Origin: Paenibacillus prosopidis
GTDB lineage: Bacteria; Bacillota; Bacilli; Paenibacillales; Paenibacillaceae
Reading direction: 5' to 3'
DNA: 64,000 nt
NCBI RefSeq assembly: GCF_003337375.1
Contig: NZ_QPJD01000001.1
Location: 186,001-250,000, forward strand
Positions within the stretch are counted from its first letter, which is position 1. Each line of letters opens with the position of its first letter. Under the pieces are notes generated by a model. The model searched no databases and was not told the origin of the DNA. It was given only the letters and a program-made list of their open reading frames with translations. Positions 43,968-52,567 of the stretch are shown here, piece by piece. Both the position numbers and the translations under genes were made by a program.

Positions 43968-46900
43968 GGATGAGAGTTCAGCTAAGAGGAATAAAGCGGT
44001 GAGACATGATCTCGGCAGTATGCACGTTCAAGGACTGCAGCGAAGTGAGTCGGCCGATGATTCGATTGCTTATCGGTTTGTCACAAGTCTCTTGCTGTTT
44101 GGTCTGCTGGCCGAATGGCTGCTGCCTTGGGTCAATGCAGGCGAGTGGTCGGTTATTTATCATCCGGAGCCATTGCTCCTCGTTATTGGCTGCATCATAA
44201 TGGCAGGTCTCTTTCGTATACCGCTGGCAGTTACGTTGTTTTTAAATATCGTACTCTGTGTACTGAGCTTGATGTGGTTGTACAAAGGGTCAAATCAGAG
44301 CGAGCTGCAGTGGTTGATCGGTTTCCCGGCTATGCTGAAGGAGCATGTGCTTCTGATCATGGAAAATGGTCTGTGGGCCATGTCCGGAGAGCTGCGGACC
44401 TTGTTGTTGTTTATAGGCTGGGCGATGCTTGCCCCTGCCCTTCAATCGCTTTTATGGATGCGTCAGAATGCGCTCGGCCTGGCAGGCCTTACGGTCATTT
44501 ATTTAATTACGCTTCATGTATGGCTTGGCTTAGATGTTATGAGCGGTTTGATGCGGACTGTCGCGGAGGGACTGCTGCTTGGTGCTATCGTTTCTGTGCC
44601 GCGGGTACAGCGGATTTTTGAAAGCGGAGCCGGCAAGCTGAAGGGGCTGGACATGCGCTGGGTGGCGGGATCGGTTTTTGTCGTGCTGACCATACTTGGC
44701 TGCGGGCTGTTGTTTGCGAACGGGCGGGAAACTTCTATGCCGCCGGCGGGCTGGACAACGTCAATAACAGATCGTTTGGAAAATGCCATGAGCTCTCTTA
44801 GCCATAACGAGGGAGCTGTCACCGTAATGCGGCAAACCGGAATGGCTCGCTTGGGAAGCGCAATGACCGGCTACGGCTTTGATGATAGGGAGTTAGGCGG
44901 GCCGGTTCGAAAGGATAATAACGTTATTTTTACGGGCAGTTCTGAGGTTGAGGCTTACTGGCGGGGAGAATCAAAGCGTCTATACGATGGGCGCGGCTGG
45001 AGCGAAGCTTGGAGCAGCCCGGTGCTGCTGCCGGTTCGCGCTTCCGATGGAGCAGCGCAGGCAGCAGCTGACGCAGGCGCAGGCGGCTTGAAGCTCGGAC
45101 CGGTCATTCGTCAAACGGTTGTATGGACGAATCCTACGGCGGCGATGCCGTTGTTCACATCCGGGTTATACGGACGAGTGACTGATTTTGTAGCGGCTGA
45201 TCCGCGCAGGAAGCTGGGCAGCTTTGTATACAATGCGGAGACCAGTTCCTTGTATGCGCAGTCCGAAACGACAAAAGTGGAGCGATATACGGTGGAAAGC
45301 GTGCTGCCGGTTACGGATGGAGCTCAGCTGCGTGCATTAGCCGGCGATACGAACGGTAAAACGGTCTCGGGTGAGGGAGCTCATGGGGCAGGCGAGGCAA
45401 TCAAGCAGACAGGGGAGGGAGCTCAGCAGGCAGAAGAGGCAATCAAGCAGACAGGGGAGGGAGCTCAGCAGGCAGAAGAGGCAATCAAGCAGACAGGGGA
45501 GGGAGCTCAGCAGGCAGAAGAGGGAATCAAGCAGACAGGCAAAGGAATTCAGCAGGCAGACGAGGGAGTTCAGAAGAATGGCGAGGGAGTTCAGCGGGCA
45601 GACGAAATTGCTGTTGAAGAGCTAAAAGCGGAGCTTGAGCCGTACTTGCAGCTGCCGGATTCTCTTCCTGGCCGGGTTGTGGCTTTAGCTTCAGAGATTG
45701 CAGGCGGCGGGGTAACCAGCCGGTATGATCAGGTAAAGGCTATTGAGGATTATTTGCGAGAAAGCTATACCTATACGTTAGAGGACAGCGCGGTGCCGCC
45801 GAAAGGCGCCGATTTCGTCGATTACTTCTTGTTTGAGCAGCGCAAAGGCTACTGCGTGCATTTCTCGTCGGCGATGGTTGTGCTGCTGCGCACGCAAGGC
45901 ATTCCTGCAAGATGGGTGAAGGGCTTCACGTCCGGCACGCCGGCTCAGGAAAGCTCGTCAGTTGAAGGCGCAGCTGGTGAGAGCGGGAGTGAACAAGGGA
46001 GCTCAAAGCTTGTAAACTACGAGGTGCGCGGATCTGATGCGCATGCGTGGGTTGAGGTTTATTTCCCAGGCGCAGGCTGGGTGCCTTTTGATCCGACGCC
46101 GGGATTTAGCGGCGTCGTCAATGTCGCGTCCGCCGCTTCGTTGGGCGGCGCGGCTGATGCTCCCGCGACCGAAACAACGGGAGCAGGTTTGGCAGGCGAA
46201 GCGGGCGAAGCCGGCGGAGCTGGTGCCGGCGGCGAGGCAGGCTTTGCTGGCCTCGCCCGGTGGTTTGAGGCGGCGGCAGAGCAAGCCGCCTCAGCAGTAG
46301 CGCGAGGGGCAGACGCCCTCGCGCAGGCGGCGCAGAGCGCCGCCAAGGGCGCAGCGGCGGCATCGCCCGCCGCTGTAGGCGCCGCAGGCGCGGCCGCGCT
46401 AGCGTTCGCGGCCGCGGCCATTGCTGCGGCGCAGCGCCAGCGGCTGCGCCTTGCGCTGGCGCTGCGCCGCTATGGCGCGGCACACGCCGACGTCGCAAGG
46501 CTCGTCGGCGCAGCCGCGCCAGCTGCCGGCGGCGCAAGCGATGCGCCGCGCCGCAGCAGCTCTGATCCGTCACAGATTCATGTGACGGATCAACATGGCC
46601 CGCAAGGCGCACATTCGCGCTTGCGAATGACCGTCGCGGACGAGGAGCTTGCGCCGCGACACTTCAAAGCACGCGGGCGCGGGCATACATCCGCGCCGCG
46701 CGACGCGAATGCGCATCTGCGCGCCAGCTTTATCGCTGTCGCTGCTGCGCTTGCGCCGCTGCTGCATCGCCGCTTCGGCGTACACGCGCCCAGTCTAACG
46801 GCGCGTGAATACGCAGCGGCTGCAGAGCCGGCGCTCGCGGCAGAGCAGCAGGATGCACTCCGCCGCCTTACAACCTGGATCGAGGAGGCTGAGTTCAGCC

Positions 46901-47013
46901 CTCCAGGCCAGTGGACGGGCGCACCAACGCCGTCTGCGCTCCGCAACGTTCTGCGAGTGCTGGACAAACGGCCGCTCCACAAAGCAAAGCCGTCGTCCGC
47001 GCTGCAACCATAG
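43954..47013 (+). CDS. Membrane transglutaminase-like protein (YebA-like) with tandem-repeat insert
   Basis: 1019 residues, much longer than typical YebA (about 730). ATG 43954 follows GGAGGGG. An N-terminal domain with six or so membrane helices (about 35-255) is followed by an extracytoplasmic region, a 42-bp tandem-repeat segment (about 474-550), the transglutaminase domain with Cys in [14 protein letters not shown] (about 634), His in [15 protein letters not shown] (about 696) and Asp in PFDPTPG (about 712), then an extremely Ala/Gly-rich part (about 727-870) containing the last membrane helix [13 protein letters not shown], and a C-terminal DUF4129-like helical domain ([20 protein letters not shown]). 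Third gene of the MoxR operon. Cross-linking or proteolysis of wall proteins is suspected for the family. Confidence 0.92.
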   Translation: MTTHKDESSAKRNKAVRHDLGSMHVQGLQRSESADDSIAYRFVTSLLLFGLLAEWLLPWVNAGEWSVIYHPEPLLLVIGCIIMAGLFRIPLAVTLFLNIVLCVLSLMWLYKGSNQSELQWLIGFPAMLKEHVLLIMENGLWAMSGELRTLLLFIGWAMLAPALQSLLWMRQNALGLAGLTVIYLITLHVWLGLDVMSGLMRTVAEGLLLGAIVSVPRVQRIFESGAGKLKGLDMRWVAGSVFVVLTILGCGLLFANGRETSMPPAGWTTSITDRLENAMSSLSHNEGAVTVMRQTGMARLGSAMTGYGFDDRELGGPVRKDNNVIFTGSSEVEAYWRGESKRLYDGRGWSEAWSSPVLLPVRASDGAAQAAADAGAGGLKLGPVIRQTVVWTNPTAAMPLFTSGLYGRVTDFVAADPRRKLGSFVYNAETSSLYAQSETTKVERYTVESVLPVTDGAQLRALAGDTNGKTVSGEGAHGAGEAIKQTGEGAQQAEEAIKQTGEGAQQAEEAIKQTGEGAQQAEEGIKQTGKGIQQADEGVQKNGEGVQRADEIAVEELKAELEPYLQLPDSLPGRVVALASEIAGGGVTSRYDQVKAIEDYLRESYTYTLEDSAVPPKGADFVDYFLFEQRKGYCVHFSSAMVVLLRTQGIPARWVKGFTSGTPAQESSSVEGAAGESGSEQGSSKLVNYEVRGSDAHAWVEVYFPGAGWVPFDPTPGFSGVVNVASAASLGGAADAPATETTGAGLAGEAGEAGGAGAGGEAGFAGLARWFEAAAEQAASAVARGADALAQAAQSAAKGAAAASPAAVGAAGAAALAFAAAAIAAAQRQRLRLALALRRYGAAHADVARLVGAAAPAAGGASDAPRRSSSDPSQIHVTDQHGPQGAHSRLRMTVADEELAPRHFKARGRGHTSAPRDANAHLRASFIAVAAALAPLLHRRFGVHAPSLTAREYAAAAEPALAAEQQDALRRLTTWIEEAEFSPPGQWTGAPTPSALRNVLRVLDKRPLHKAKPSSALQP
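45373..45603 (+). repeat. 42-bp tandem repeats inside the transglutaminase gene
   Basis: Five units start at 45373, 45415, 45457, 45499 and 45541 (exact 42-bp steps), then half units. They encode [14 protein letters not shown], a 14-residue helical repeat. Units 2-4 are nearly identical in DNA, so the expansion is recent. Confidence 0.9.
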
Positions 47014-47132
47014 GAGCAGGGTAATCACGCATTAATGCTTAATCACCAAAAAATTATTCAAGCCGCTAAACGCACCATTGTTGCACAATAAGCACGAATT
47101 CACACATACTGTCTTCACACACTTACAACTCA

Positions 47133-47166
47133 GGCGCATTAAGCGATATTTAGCGCTTAATGCGCC
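47133..47166. terminator. 13-bp hairpin after the transglutaminase operon
   Basis: Perfect arms GGCGCATTAAGCG / CGCTTAATGCGCC with an 8-base loop; no U tract. 120 bases past the stop. Confidence 0.45.
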
Positions 47167-47180
47167 AACCGGGAGATTTA

Positions 47181-47298
47181 GGTGCAAAAATGCACCACAA
47201 TCCCCCCATCTACCGGCATTTGGCAAAATGAGGTGCATTACTGCACCACAATCCCCCCATCTACCGGCATTTGGCAAAATGAGGTGCATTACTGCACC
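47181..47298. repeat. Three palindromes with 51-bp period (GGTGCA-4-TGCACC family)
   Basis: Palindromes begin at 47181, 47232 and 47283. The 35-base spacers between them (ACAATCCCCCCATCTACCGG...) are identical to each other. The second locus of the family is at 7613-7683. The whole 47014-47484 spacer contains no gene. Confidence 0.85.
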
Positions 47299-47426
47299 TC
47301 AATCCTGCCATCTACCGTTGCCTTAATTCGTTCCATTTTTCCGCTCCGGAACTCCCATCTCCCCCAATATATCATGTCATCAACTCCAACTTTCCGCCTT
47401 TCTAACATTTGTCGCACCTATTCGCC

Positions 47427-47456
47427 TTGACTCGCTCAAACCGCCTTATATATAAT
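47427..47456 (+). promoter_or_regulatory. guaA promoter
   Basis: TTGACT (47427-47432), 18-base spacer, TATAAT (47451-47456), ending 28 bases before the ATG. There is no purine riboswitch in the leader. Confidence 0.65.
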
Positions 47457-47484
47457 TACTACATCTATTGAGGGAGGCTCGGTA

Positions 47485-49023
47485 ATGACTAAGCAAAATG
47501 AAATCATCGTTGTTCTTGATTTTGGAGGACAATACAACCAACTGATTGCACGCCGTATTCGTGATTTGGGCGTATACAGCGAGCTGCTGCCTTACAACAC
47601 GCCGGTAGAACGGATCCGCGAATTACAGCCGAAAGGTATCATATTCTCGGGAGGACCGGCCAGCGTCTACGAAGAAAATTCACCGCTTGTAGATCCGGCT
47701 ATTTACGATTTGAACATTCCCATTTTCGGCATTTGCTACGGCATGCAGCTGATGTCGCACCAGCTCGAGGGCAAGGTTGAGCGTGCGGGCAAACGCGAGT
47801 ACGGCAAAGCAGAGGTTGAATTTGTAGAAGGCACTCAAATCGGTTTCGGACTCGACAAGGTTCAAACCGTTTGGATGAGCCACAGTGACCTCGTTGTCGA
47901 ACCGCCTGCGGGCTTCCAGATCGACGCGAGAACGGAGCATGCACCGATTGCGGGCATGAGCCATCCTGAACGTAAGTTTTATGCCGTACAATTCCACCCG
48001 GAGGTACGTCACTCCACATTTGGAAACGAAATGATCCGCAACTTCCTTTACAATATTTGCGATTGCGACGGCAACTGGACGATGGAATCGTTCATTGAAG
48101 ATACAATCCGCGAAATCCGCGACCAAGTCGGCGACAAAAAAGTACTGTGCGCGCTTTCCGGCGGCGTAGATTCGTCCGTTGTGGCGATTCTGCTTCACAA
48201 AGCGATCGGTGACCAGCTTACTTGCATGTTCATCGACCACGGCATGCTCCGCAAAGGCGAAGCCGAAGGCGTTATGGAAACATTCGTAGGCAAATTTGAC
48301 ATGAAGGTTCTGAAAATCGATGCGCAGGAACGCTTCCTCGGTAAGCTGAAGGGCGTTGAAGATCCAGAGCAAAAACGTAAAATTATCGGCAACGAATTTA
48401 TTTACGTGTTCCAAGAAGAGTCGGACAAGCTGGATGAATTTGAATTTTTGGCGCAAGGCACGCTTTATACGGACATCGTTGAGAGCGGTACGGCTACGGC
48501 GCAAACGATCAAATCCCACCATAATGTCGGCGGCTTGCCGGAAGACATCAAGTTCAAGCTCGTGGAGCCTCTTAAAGCGCTGTTCAAGGATGAGGTTCGT
48601 AAAGTCGGCGAAGAGTGCGGCCTACCGGAAGCTATCGTATGGCGTCAGCCGTTCCCGGGTCCGGGTCTTGCGATCCGTGTCCTTGGGGAAGTGACGGAGG
48701 ACAAGCTTCATATCGTCCGTGAATCCGATGCGATTTTGCGCGATGAAATTGCGAAAGCCGGTCTTGACCGTGAAATTTGGCAATACTTCACTGCGCTTCC
48801 GAACATGAAGAGCGTAGGGGTTATGGGCGATGCCCGTACTTATTCCTATACAGTCGGTATCCGCGCCGTCACTTCGATTGACGGTATGACGGCAGACTGG
48901 GCGCGTATTCCTTGGGACGTGCTCGAAAAAATTTCCGTGCGTATCGTAAACGAAGTAGATAACGTTAACCGTATCGTCTATGACGTTACGTCGAAACCGC
49001 CTGCAACAATCGAGTGGGAGTAA
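47485..49023 (+). CDS. guaA: GMP synthase (glutamine-hydrolysing)
   Basis: Converts XMP to GMP with glutamine and ATP. 512 residues. Class I glutamine amidotransferase domain: [12 protein letters not shown], nucleophile [10 protein letters not shown], and FHPEVRHS with catalytic His and Glu. ATP pyrophosphatase domain: P-loop [30 protein letters not shown] and [16 protein letters not shown]-terminal dimerisation part ends [10 protein letters not shown], the conserved XMP-binding tail. SD GAGGGAGG. Placed after the MoxR/DUF58/transglutaminase operon as in B. subtilis. Confidence 0.98.
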   Translation: MTKQNEIIVVLDFGGQYNQLIARRIRDLGVYSELLPYNTPVERIRELQPKGIIFSGGPASVYEENSPLVDPAIYDLNIPIFGICYGMQLMSHQLEGKVERAGKREYGKAEVEFVEGTQIGFGLDKVQTVWMSHSDLVVEPPAGFQIDARTEHAPIAGMSHPERKFYAVQFHPEVRHSTFGNEMIRNFLYNICDCDGNWTMESFIEDTIREIRDQVGDKKVLCALSGGVDSSVVAILLHKAIGDQLTCMFIDHGMLRKGEAEGVMETFVGKFDMKVLKIDAQERFLGKLKGVEDPEQKRKIIGNEFIYVFQEESDKLDEFEFLAQGTLYTDIVESGTATAQTIKSHHNVGGLPEDIKFKLVEPLKALFKDEVRKVGEECGLPEAIVWRQPFPGPGLAIRVLGEVTEDKLHIVRESDAILRDEIAKAGLDREIWQYFTALPNMKSVGVMGDARTYSYTVGIRAVTSIDGMTADWARIPWDVLEKISVRIVNEVDNVNRIVYDVTSKPPATIEWE

Positions 49024-49049
49024 ACGCGTAACACGCAGCTCACCAAATA

Positions 49050-49102
49050 CAAAACGCCTTTCCGCCGGCTAAGCAGCCGATGCGGAAAGGCGTTTCTTTT
49101 TA
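49050..49102 (+). terminator. guaA terminator
   Basis: AAACGCCTTTCCGC / GCGGAAAGGCGTTT perfect 14-bp arms, then CTTTTTAT. It also touches the end of the convergent gene at 49100. Confidence 0.85.
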
Positions 49103-49678
49103 TATAGAGAAATAGTCGCTGACGAACGACAGTATCAATAATAGAGCCATAAGCGACCCTGCCAGATAAGGCTGATATCTTTTTACACCATTCAGACCGC
49201 CCGACCTCGCCATCACCGATCTGAAATACAATACAGCACCAACAAGGACTAGCGCTATCTCTACGATTGCTGTAACGGTAGGAAGCTCCCATAACCTGAA
49301 TCCCAGCAGCGGCAAATCACCATAATTACCAGTCAAAATGGCCATATCGCTCCGATGCACGAGCAAATCAAGCAGCCAATGGCTGAAGGTAAGCGAACCG
49401 ATAATAACCGCGCTGCGCCGGTTCCAGACCCGCCATGCAATCAAACCCGCAATAACCGACAAAAAAAGTGCGCCAACAAGCGAGTGCGAGTAGTCCGCAT
49501 GAATAATCGCTTCGCCGTAACCGCCGTCACCAATCGTCTCCATCGACTCTACCCCTGTCAAAAGCAAAGGGACAAACGCGATATCGAGCAGCTGAGTGCT
49601 TACCATTAGCGCCCACAACGGAACTTTAGGCTCCATCGCCTTTACAGCGGCAGCAAGGCCGAAATGTCCGGCAAACAT
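49100..49678 (-). CDS. Integral membrane protein of DUF457/YdjM type
   Basis: 192 residues, about five membrane helices. ATG 49678 follows GGAGG by 9 nt; that SD lies in the last codons of the 27-residue ORF upstream. N-terminal MFAGHFGLAAAVKAMEPKVP and LWALMVSTQLLDIAFVPLLL, then IIHADYSHSLVGALFLSVIA and SLTFSHWLLDLLVHRSDMAI: the conserved GHxG, D, HxxxHS and SHWxxD residues are the metal-binding pattern of DUF457/YdjM-like putative hydrolases. Function unknown. Last gene of a TetR-controlled unit. Confidence 0.85.
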   Translation of the reverse strand: MFAGHFGLAAAVKAMEPKVPLWALMVSTQLLDIAFVPLLLTGVESMETIGDGGYGEAIIHADYSHSLVGALFLSVIAGLIAWRVWNRRSAVIIGSLTFSHWLLDLLVHRSDMAILTGNYGDLPLLGFRLWELPTVTAIVEIALVLVGAVLYFRSVMARSGGLNGVKRYQPYLAGSLMALLLILSFVSDYFSI

Positions 49679-49679
49679 T

Positions 49680-49763
49680 TTACTTCGCCTCCTTCGGGGT
49701 AAGTCTGGCATCAAGCCAGCCGCATACAACGGTGAACAAAAAGACGAATAGCAAGAAGGTCAT
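49680..49763 (-). CDS. 27-residue membrane ORF between TetR and DUF457 genes
   Basis: MTFLLFVFLFTVVCGWLDAR then LTPKEAK and stop. One hydrophobic helix plus a charged tail. Its ATG overlaps the TetR stop (ATGA) with AGAGGTG as SD, and its TAA is one base before the ATG of the DUF457 gene, whose SD (AAGGAGG) lies in its last codons. This tight coupling on both sides argues that it is translated. It could be a small partner protein, or mainly serve translation coupling. Confidence 0.6.
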   Translation of the reverse strand: MTFLLFVFLFTVVCGWLDARLTPKEAK

Positions 49764-50380
49764 TTAGCAGCACCTCTTTCAGTAAGTTGTTCCTTAAATC
49801 CGAGCAGCAGCGCGTCAAATGCATCGTCGAACGTAGCGGAGAGGCGGTTGATGATTGAATCGACCGATTCCTCCGACAGCGTATAAGTGCCCACGATCCC
49901 GCGGAGCATATAAAAATAAATGCGGGAGAACCCAAGCAGCCGCTCGCCTTCCGGTATGTCGAGATAGTTTTGCAGCAGCTGCGCCATAATGCCGAACATT
50001 TCATTTCGCAGCCGGTTAATTTCCAGATCCGGCTCAGGATCATCGACACGAGCGGACTTCACTTCGAAAAAAATCGTATACATGCTGCGGTTCTCCAAGC
50101 AAAACGAGATAAAAAGTCCGTTCAACCGTTGCAGCTTTTCGGCAGGCGATAGGTTCATATCAGCGGCCACGGAGTCCAAAGTCGTTTTGAACTGCTGCAA
50201 TGGCTGCATCGATAAGGCGTGAAGCAAGGCTTCCTTATCTTGAAAATAAATATAAATCGTCGTGTGGGAGCAGCCGGCTTCCTTCGCAATTTCCCTAATG
50301 GTCACCGATTCGTAACCCCGTTCACCGAACAGCTTTATGGCTGCAGCGATAATCGATCGTTTCGTTTCTTCCGAACGCAA
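49760..50380 (-). CDS. TetR-family transcriptional regulator
   Basis: Repressor with N-terminal helix-turn-helix: AAAIKLFGERGYESVTIREI, AKEAGCSHTTIYIYFQDKEA. The C-terminal ligand domain (about 60-206) is unspecific. 206 residues if TTG 50380 is used, but this codon is only 1 nt from an A-rich AGGA. AAGGAGG lies 7 nt before an in-frame ATA at 50398, which would give (M)VSKKELRSEETKRS; no ATG or GTG is available. A nearly perfect inverted repeat at 50428-50452 overlaps its promoter. Operon: TetR - 27-residue ORF - DUF457. Divergent from the AraC-type gene. Confidence 0.93.
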   Translation of the reverse strand: MRSEETKRSIIAAAIKLFGERGYESVTIREIAKEAGCSHTTIYIYFQDKEALLHALSMQPLQQFKTTLDSVAADMNLSPAEKLQRLNGLFISFCLENRSMYTIFFEVKSARVDDPEPDLEINRLRNEMFGIMAQLLQNYLDIPEGERLLGFSRIYFYMLRGIVGTYTLSEESVDSIINRLSATFDDAFDALLLGFKEQLTERGAAK

Positions 50381-50427
50381 TTCCTTTTTTGATACTATGG
50401 GTATCCCTCCTTAATCGAATTATTTGT

Positions 50428-50452
50428 AACCACCGGTTACTAACCGTTGGTT
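50428..50452. promoter_or_regulatory. Probable TetR operator
   Basis: AACCACCGGTT-act-AACCGTTGGTT: 11-base arms matching at 10 of 11 positions. It covers the predicted transcription start of the TetR gene, whose minus-strand promoter would be TTGACA (50484-50479), 18 bases, TAATAT (50460-50455). Suggests autorepression. Confidence 0.65.
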
Positions 50453-50477
50453 ATATATTAATCTCCGTTAGCAAATG

Positions 50478-50505
50478 TTGTCAACAGGCTTCTGTCTGCT
50501 ATAAT
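50478..50505 (+). promoter_or_regulatory. Promoter of the AraC-type gene
   Basis: TTGTCA (50478-50483), 16 bases, TATAAT (50500-50505). Its -35 overlaps the -35 of the divergent TetR promoter. Confidence 0.6.
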
Positions 50506-50518
50506 CTTTTGTATTCGC

Positions 50519-50540
50519 GTTTGCATTCGCAAACCTTTTA
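50519..50540 (+). promoter_or_regulatory. Leader hairpin before the AraC-type gene
   Basis: GTTTGC-attc-GCAAAC then CCTTTT and AAGGAGG. The same string lies before rnhA (14171-14198). With a start near 50512 the hairpin would sit at the very 5' end of the mRNA. Confidence 0.6.
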
Positions 50541-50553
50541 AGGAGGAATTAGC

Positions 50554-51405
50554 GTGAGGCTGTTCCCTTCCGTCAGCAAAGACCATATCGAGCTTCCGCA
50601 GTCATTTCCCATCGCCATCTCTCAGTCGGAAGGGGTTACCCCGACGTTTCAAAGACTGCACTGGCATAACGCTTTGGAAATTAACTATATCGAAAAGGGA
50701 AGCGGCAGTTATTTGATTAACGGGAGCCGCTATGAGTTTCACCAAGGAGATATTATCCTTATCAATTCAAATGATCTGCACCGCGCTTTCGAAGCGGAGG
50801 GTCTGGTCATGCGCATCATAATGTTCGATCCGGCTTATCTTGCATTAGAGCAGCGTTATGATGCGGAGCTGCTTGTTCCGTTCCGTGAGATGGGGCAGCG
50901 TTTTGACAATGTGCTTGACCGGGACCATCCGATGCGGGCGCGTTTAGGTGAGATGATAACGGAGATGGCGGCCGAATTTGAGCGGAAGGAGCCGCATTTT
51001 GAAGTGGTTATACGGGCCAGGCTTATTCAATTTCTTGCTTTCGTGAACCGGTATTTTGCCAAAAACAGCGTGAGCGAAGCGCAGCATACTCGGGGAATGG
51101 AAACGATTCGGGCGGTTCTGCATCATATGGAATCCGATATGGCTCATCCATGGACGCTCGGGGAACTGGCGGAAGCCGCTCATCTTAGTCCATCCCGGTT
51201 CAGCACGCTGTTCGTACAAGTCGTCGGAACGTCGCCAATGGACTATTTAATTCAGCTGCGGCTGTCACAAGCTGCTCATCTTTTGGAATCCTCGGACAAA
51301 AAAATTATAGAAGTGGCGGCAGAGTGCGGCTTTCGCAATTTATCGAACTTCAACCGGTTGTTCAAGCTTCATATCGGAAAGCTCCCGTCTGAGCTTCGCA
51401 CTTAA
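50554..51405 (+). CDS. AraC-family transcriptional regulator
   Basis: 283 residues; GTG 50554 follows AAGGAGG. N-terminal cupin sugar-sensing domain (about 20-110: RLHWHNALEINYIEKGSGSY, YEFHQGDIILINSNDLHRAF). C-terminal double helix-turn-helix (about 185-283: HPWTLGELAEAAHLSPSRFS, KIIEVAAECGFRNLSNFNRL). It precedes a sugar kinase and a GH4 glycosidase, so control of that pair by a sugar is a reasonable inference; a terminator at 51431 separates the transcripts. Confidence 0.93.
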   Translation: MRLFPSVSKDHIELPQSFPIAISQSEGVTPTFQRLHWHNALEINYIEKGSGSYLINGSRYEFHQGDIILINSNDLHRAFEAEGLVMRIIMFDPAYLALEQRYDAELLVPFREMGQRFDNVLDRDHPMRARLGEMITEMAAEFERKEPHFEVVIRARLIQFLAFVNRYFAKNSVSEAQHTRGMETIRAVLHHMESDMAHPWTLGELAEAAHLSPSRFSTLFVQVVGTSPMDYLIQLRLSQAAHLLESSDKKIIEVAAECGFRNLSNFNRLFKLHIGKLPSELRT

Positions 51406-51430
51406 ATAAACAGTAAGATAGTATCATAAC

Positions 51431-51470
51431 ATCGTTCCTTCTCATTAGAGGAACGGTGTTTTTTGTTTTA
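51431..51470 (+). terminator. Terminator of the AraC-type gene
   Basis: CGTTCCT / AGGAACG stem, then GTGTTTTTTGTTTT. Confidence 0.75.
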
Positions 51471-51534
51471 TGCTAAAAGCATACCCAATGATAGCTTTAA
51501 ACTTATCACTAAGAATATTTCACCATTCGGGAGT

Positions 51535-52506
51535 GTGATTCTCATTATTTTTCTTGGAGTAGATGCGGGGGGCAGCAAAACGCATGCGCTGCTCGTGGAC
51601 GAAGCCGGCCGCGTGCTCGGCAGGGGGCTTGGCGGCAACGGGAACCACCAGACGGCTTTTGAGGAAACAAAACGCAATATTGAAGGTGCATGCGGGCAGG
51701 CCTTACGGGATGCAGGCGTGATGAAGGAGCAGGTAACGTTCGCGTATTTTGGTCTTGCGGGAGCGGACCGCGAGCCAGACTACGCTATATTGCGCCCGAT
51801 GATCGCTTCTCTTGGATATGAACGCCATGCGATAGCTTGCGATACGATGATCGGCATGCGTGCCGGCACAAATCGACCGTATGGTGCGGTCATCATTAGC
51901 GGAACCGGCTTTAACGCGGCAGCCCGCAATCCGCAGGGGGATGAGCTTCAATACGGGGGCTTCGGCTATTTGTTCGGCGATGGTCAAGGCTCGGGCACCG
52001 ACCTGGCGATACATGCCTTCCGCAGCGCGATTCGCGCCTGGGAAGGCAGGGAGCAGCCGACATTGCTTAGTGTGCTGGTGCCGCAGCGGCTCGGCTATAA
52101 GTCGGTGCAGGACATGTACGATGATGCGCTAGATAACGGGAAGCGTCCATCGCATGAGCTTGCAAAAGTAATGTTTGAGGCGGCCTCGCAAGGCGACGCG
52201 GTAGCGATCCGCATTTTGCATAAGACGGGAAGAGAGCATGGAAACGCAGTGAATGCGCTCATTAAGCGGCTCGGCATGGAGCGCGAGTCCTTCGATATCG
52301 TGTTAACGGGCAGCGTTCTGTCCCGCGGAAGCTCGCCGCATATGATTAACGGGATTAAAGAAGCGATTGCCGAGGCAGCGCCTTATGCGAAGACGATTAA
52401 GCTTACGGCCGATCCGGTCGTTGGAGCGGTCATGAGCGCGATGGACAACAGCGGCATTACGATTGAAGCGGCGACGGATGCGGCATTAAGAAGGATCACC
52501 TTTTAA
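51535..52506 (+). CDS. BadF/BadG-type sugar kinase (N-acetylglucosamine kinase-like)
   Basis: ASKHA-fold kinase, about 320 residues. Motifs: FLGVDAGGSKTHALLVDEAG (phosphate 1), FAYFGLAGADREPDYAILRP, GAVIISGTGFNAAARNPQGD (phosphate 2) and GGFGYLFGDGQGSGTDLAIH. Family members phosphorylate N-acetylglucosamine or related amino sugars. The start is uncertain: GTG 51535 is very close to GGGAG; the family would normally begin at about 51544, where the codon is ATT; the frame stays open to TTG 51463, which lies in the upstream terminator. Next gene is a GH4 glycosidase 61 bases on, so uptake and splitting of an amino- or phospho-disaccharide is plausible. Confidence 0.88.
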   Translation: MILIIFLGVDAGGSKTHALLVDEAGRVLGRGLGGNGNHQTAFEETKRNIEGACGQALRDAGVMKEQVTFAYFGLAGADREPDYAILRPMIASLGYERHAIACDTMIGMRAGTNRPYGAVIISGTGFNAAARNPQGDELQYGGFGYLFGDGQGSGTDLAIHAFRSAIRAWEGREQPTLLSVLVPQRLGYKSVQDMYDDALDNGKRPSHELAKVMFEAASQGDAVAIRILHKTGREHGNAVNALIKRLGMERESFDIVLTGSVLSRGSSPHMINGIKEAIAEAAPYAKTIKLTADPVVGAVMSAMDNSGITIEAATDAALRRITF

Positions 52507-52567
52507 TAAAGACCATGCTTATGAAGATGCATTTTTAGGCAATAAAACTTAAGGAGGCTCAACACCT

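Noticed and set aside
45371..45625. 84-residue Arg/Gln/Ser repeat frame inside the transglutaminase gene
   Set aside because: A +1 reading of the 42-bp repeats; no SD and no independent support.
47181..47298. Possible CRISPR array
   Set aside because: Units are palindromic, spacers are identical rather than unique, only three copies, and no cas gene is nearby.
47457..47484. Purine riboswitch before guaA
   Set aside because: The leader is too short and lacks the TCTAC and CCGTAAA elements seen at 54069.
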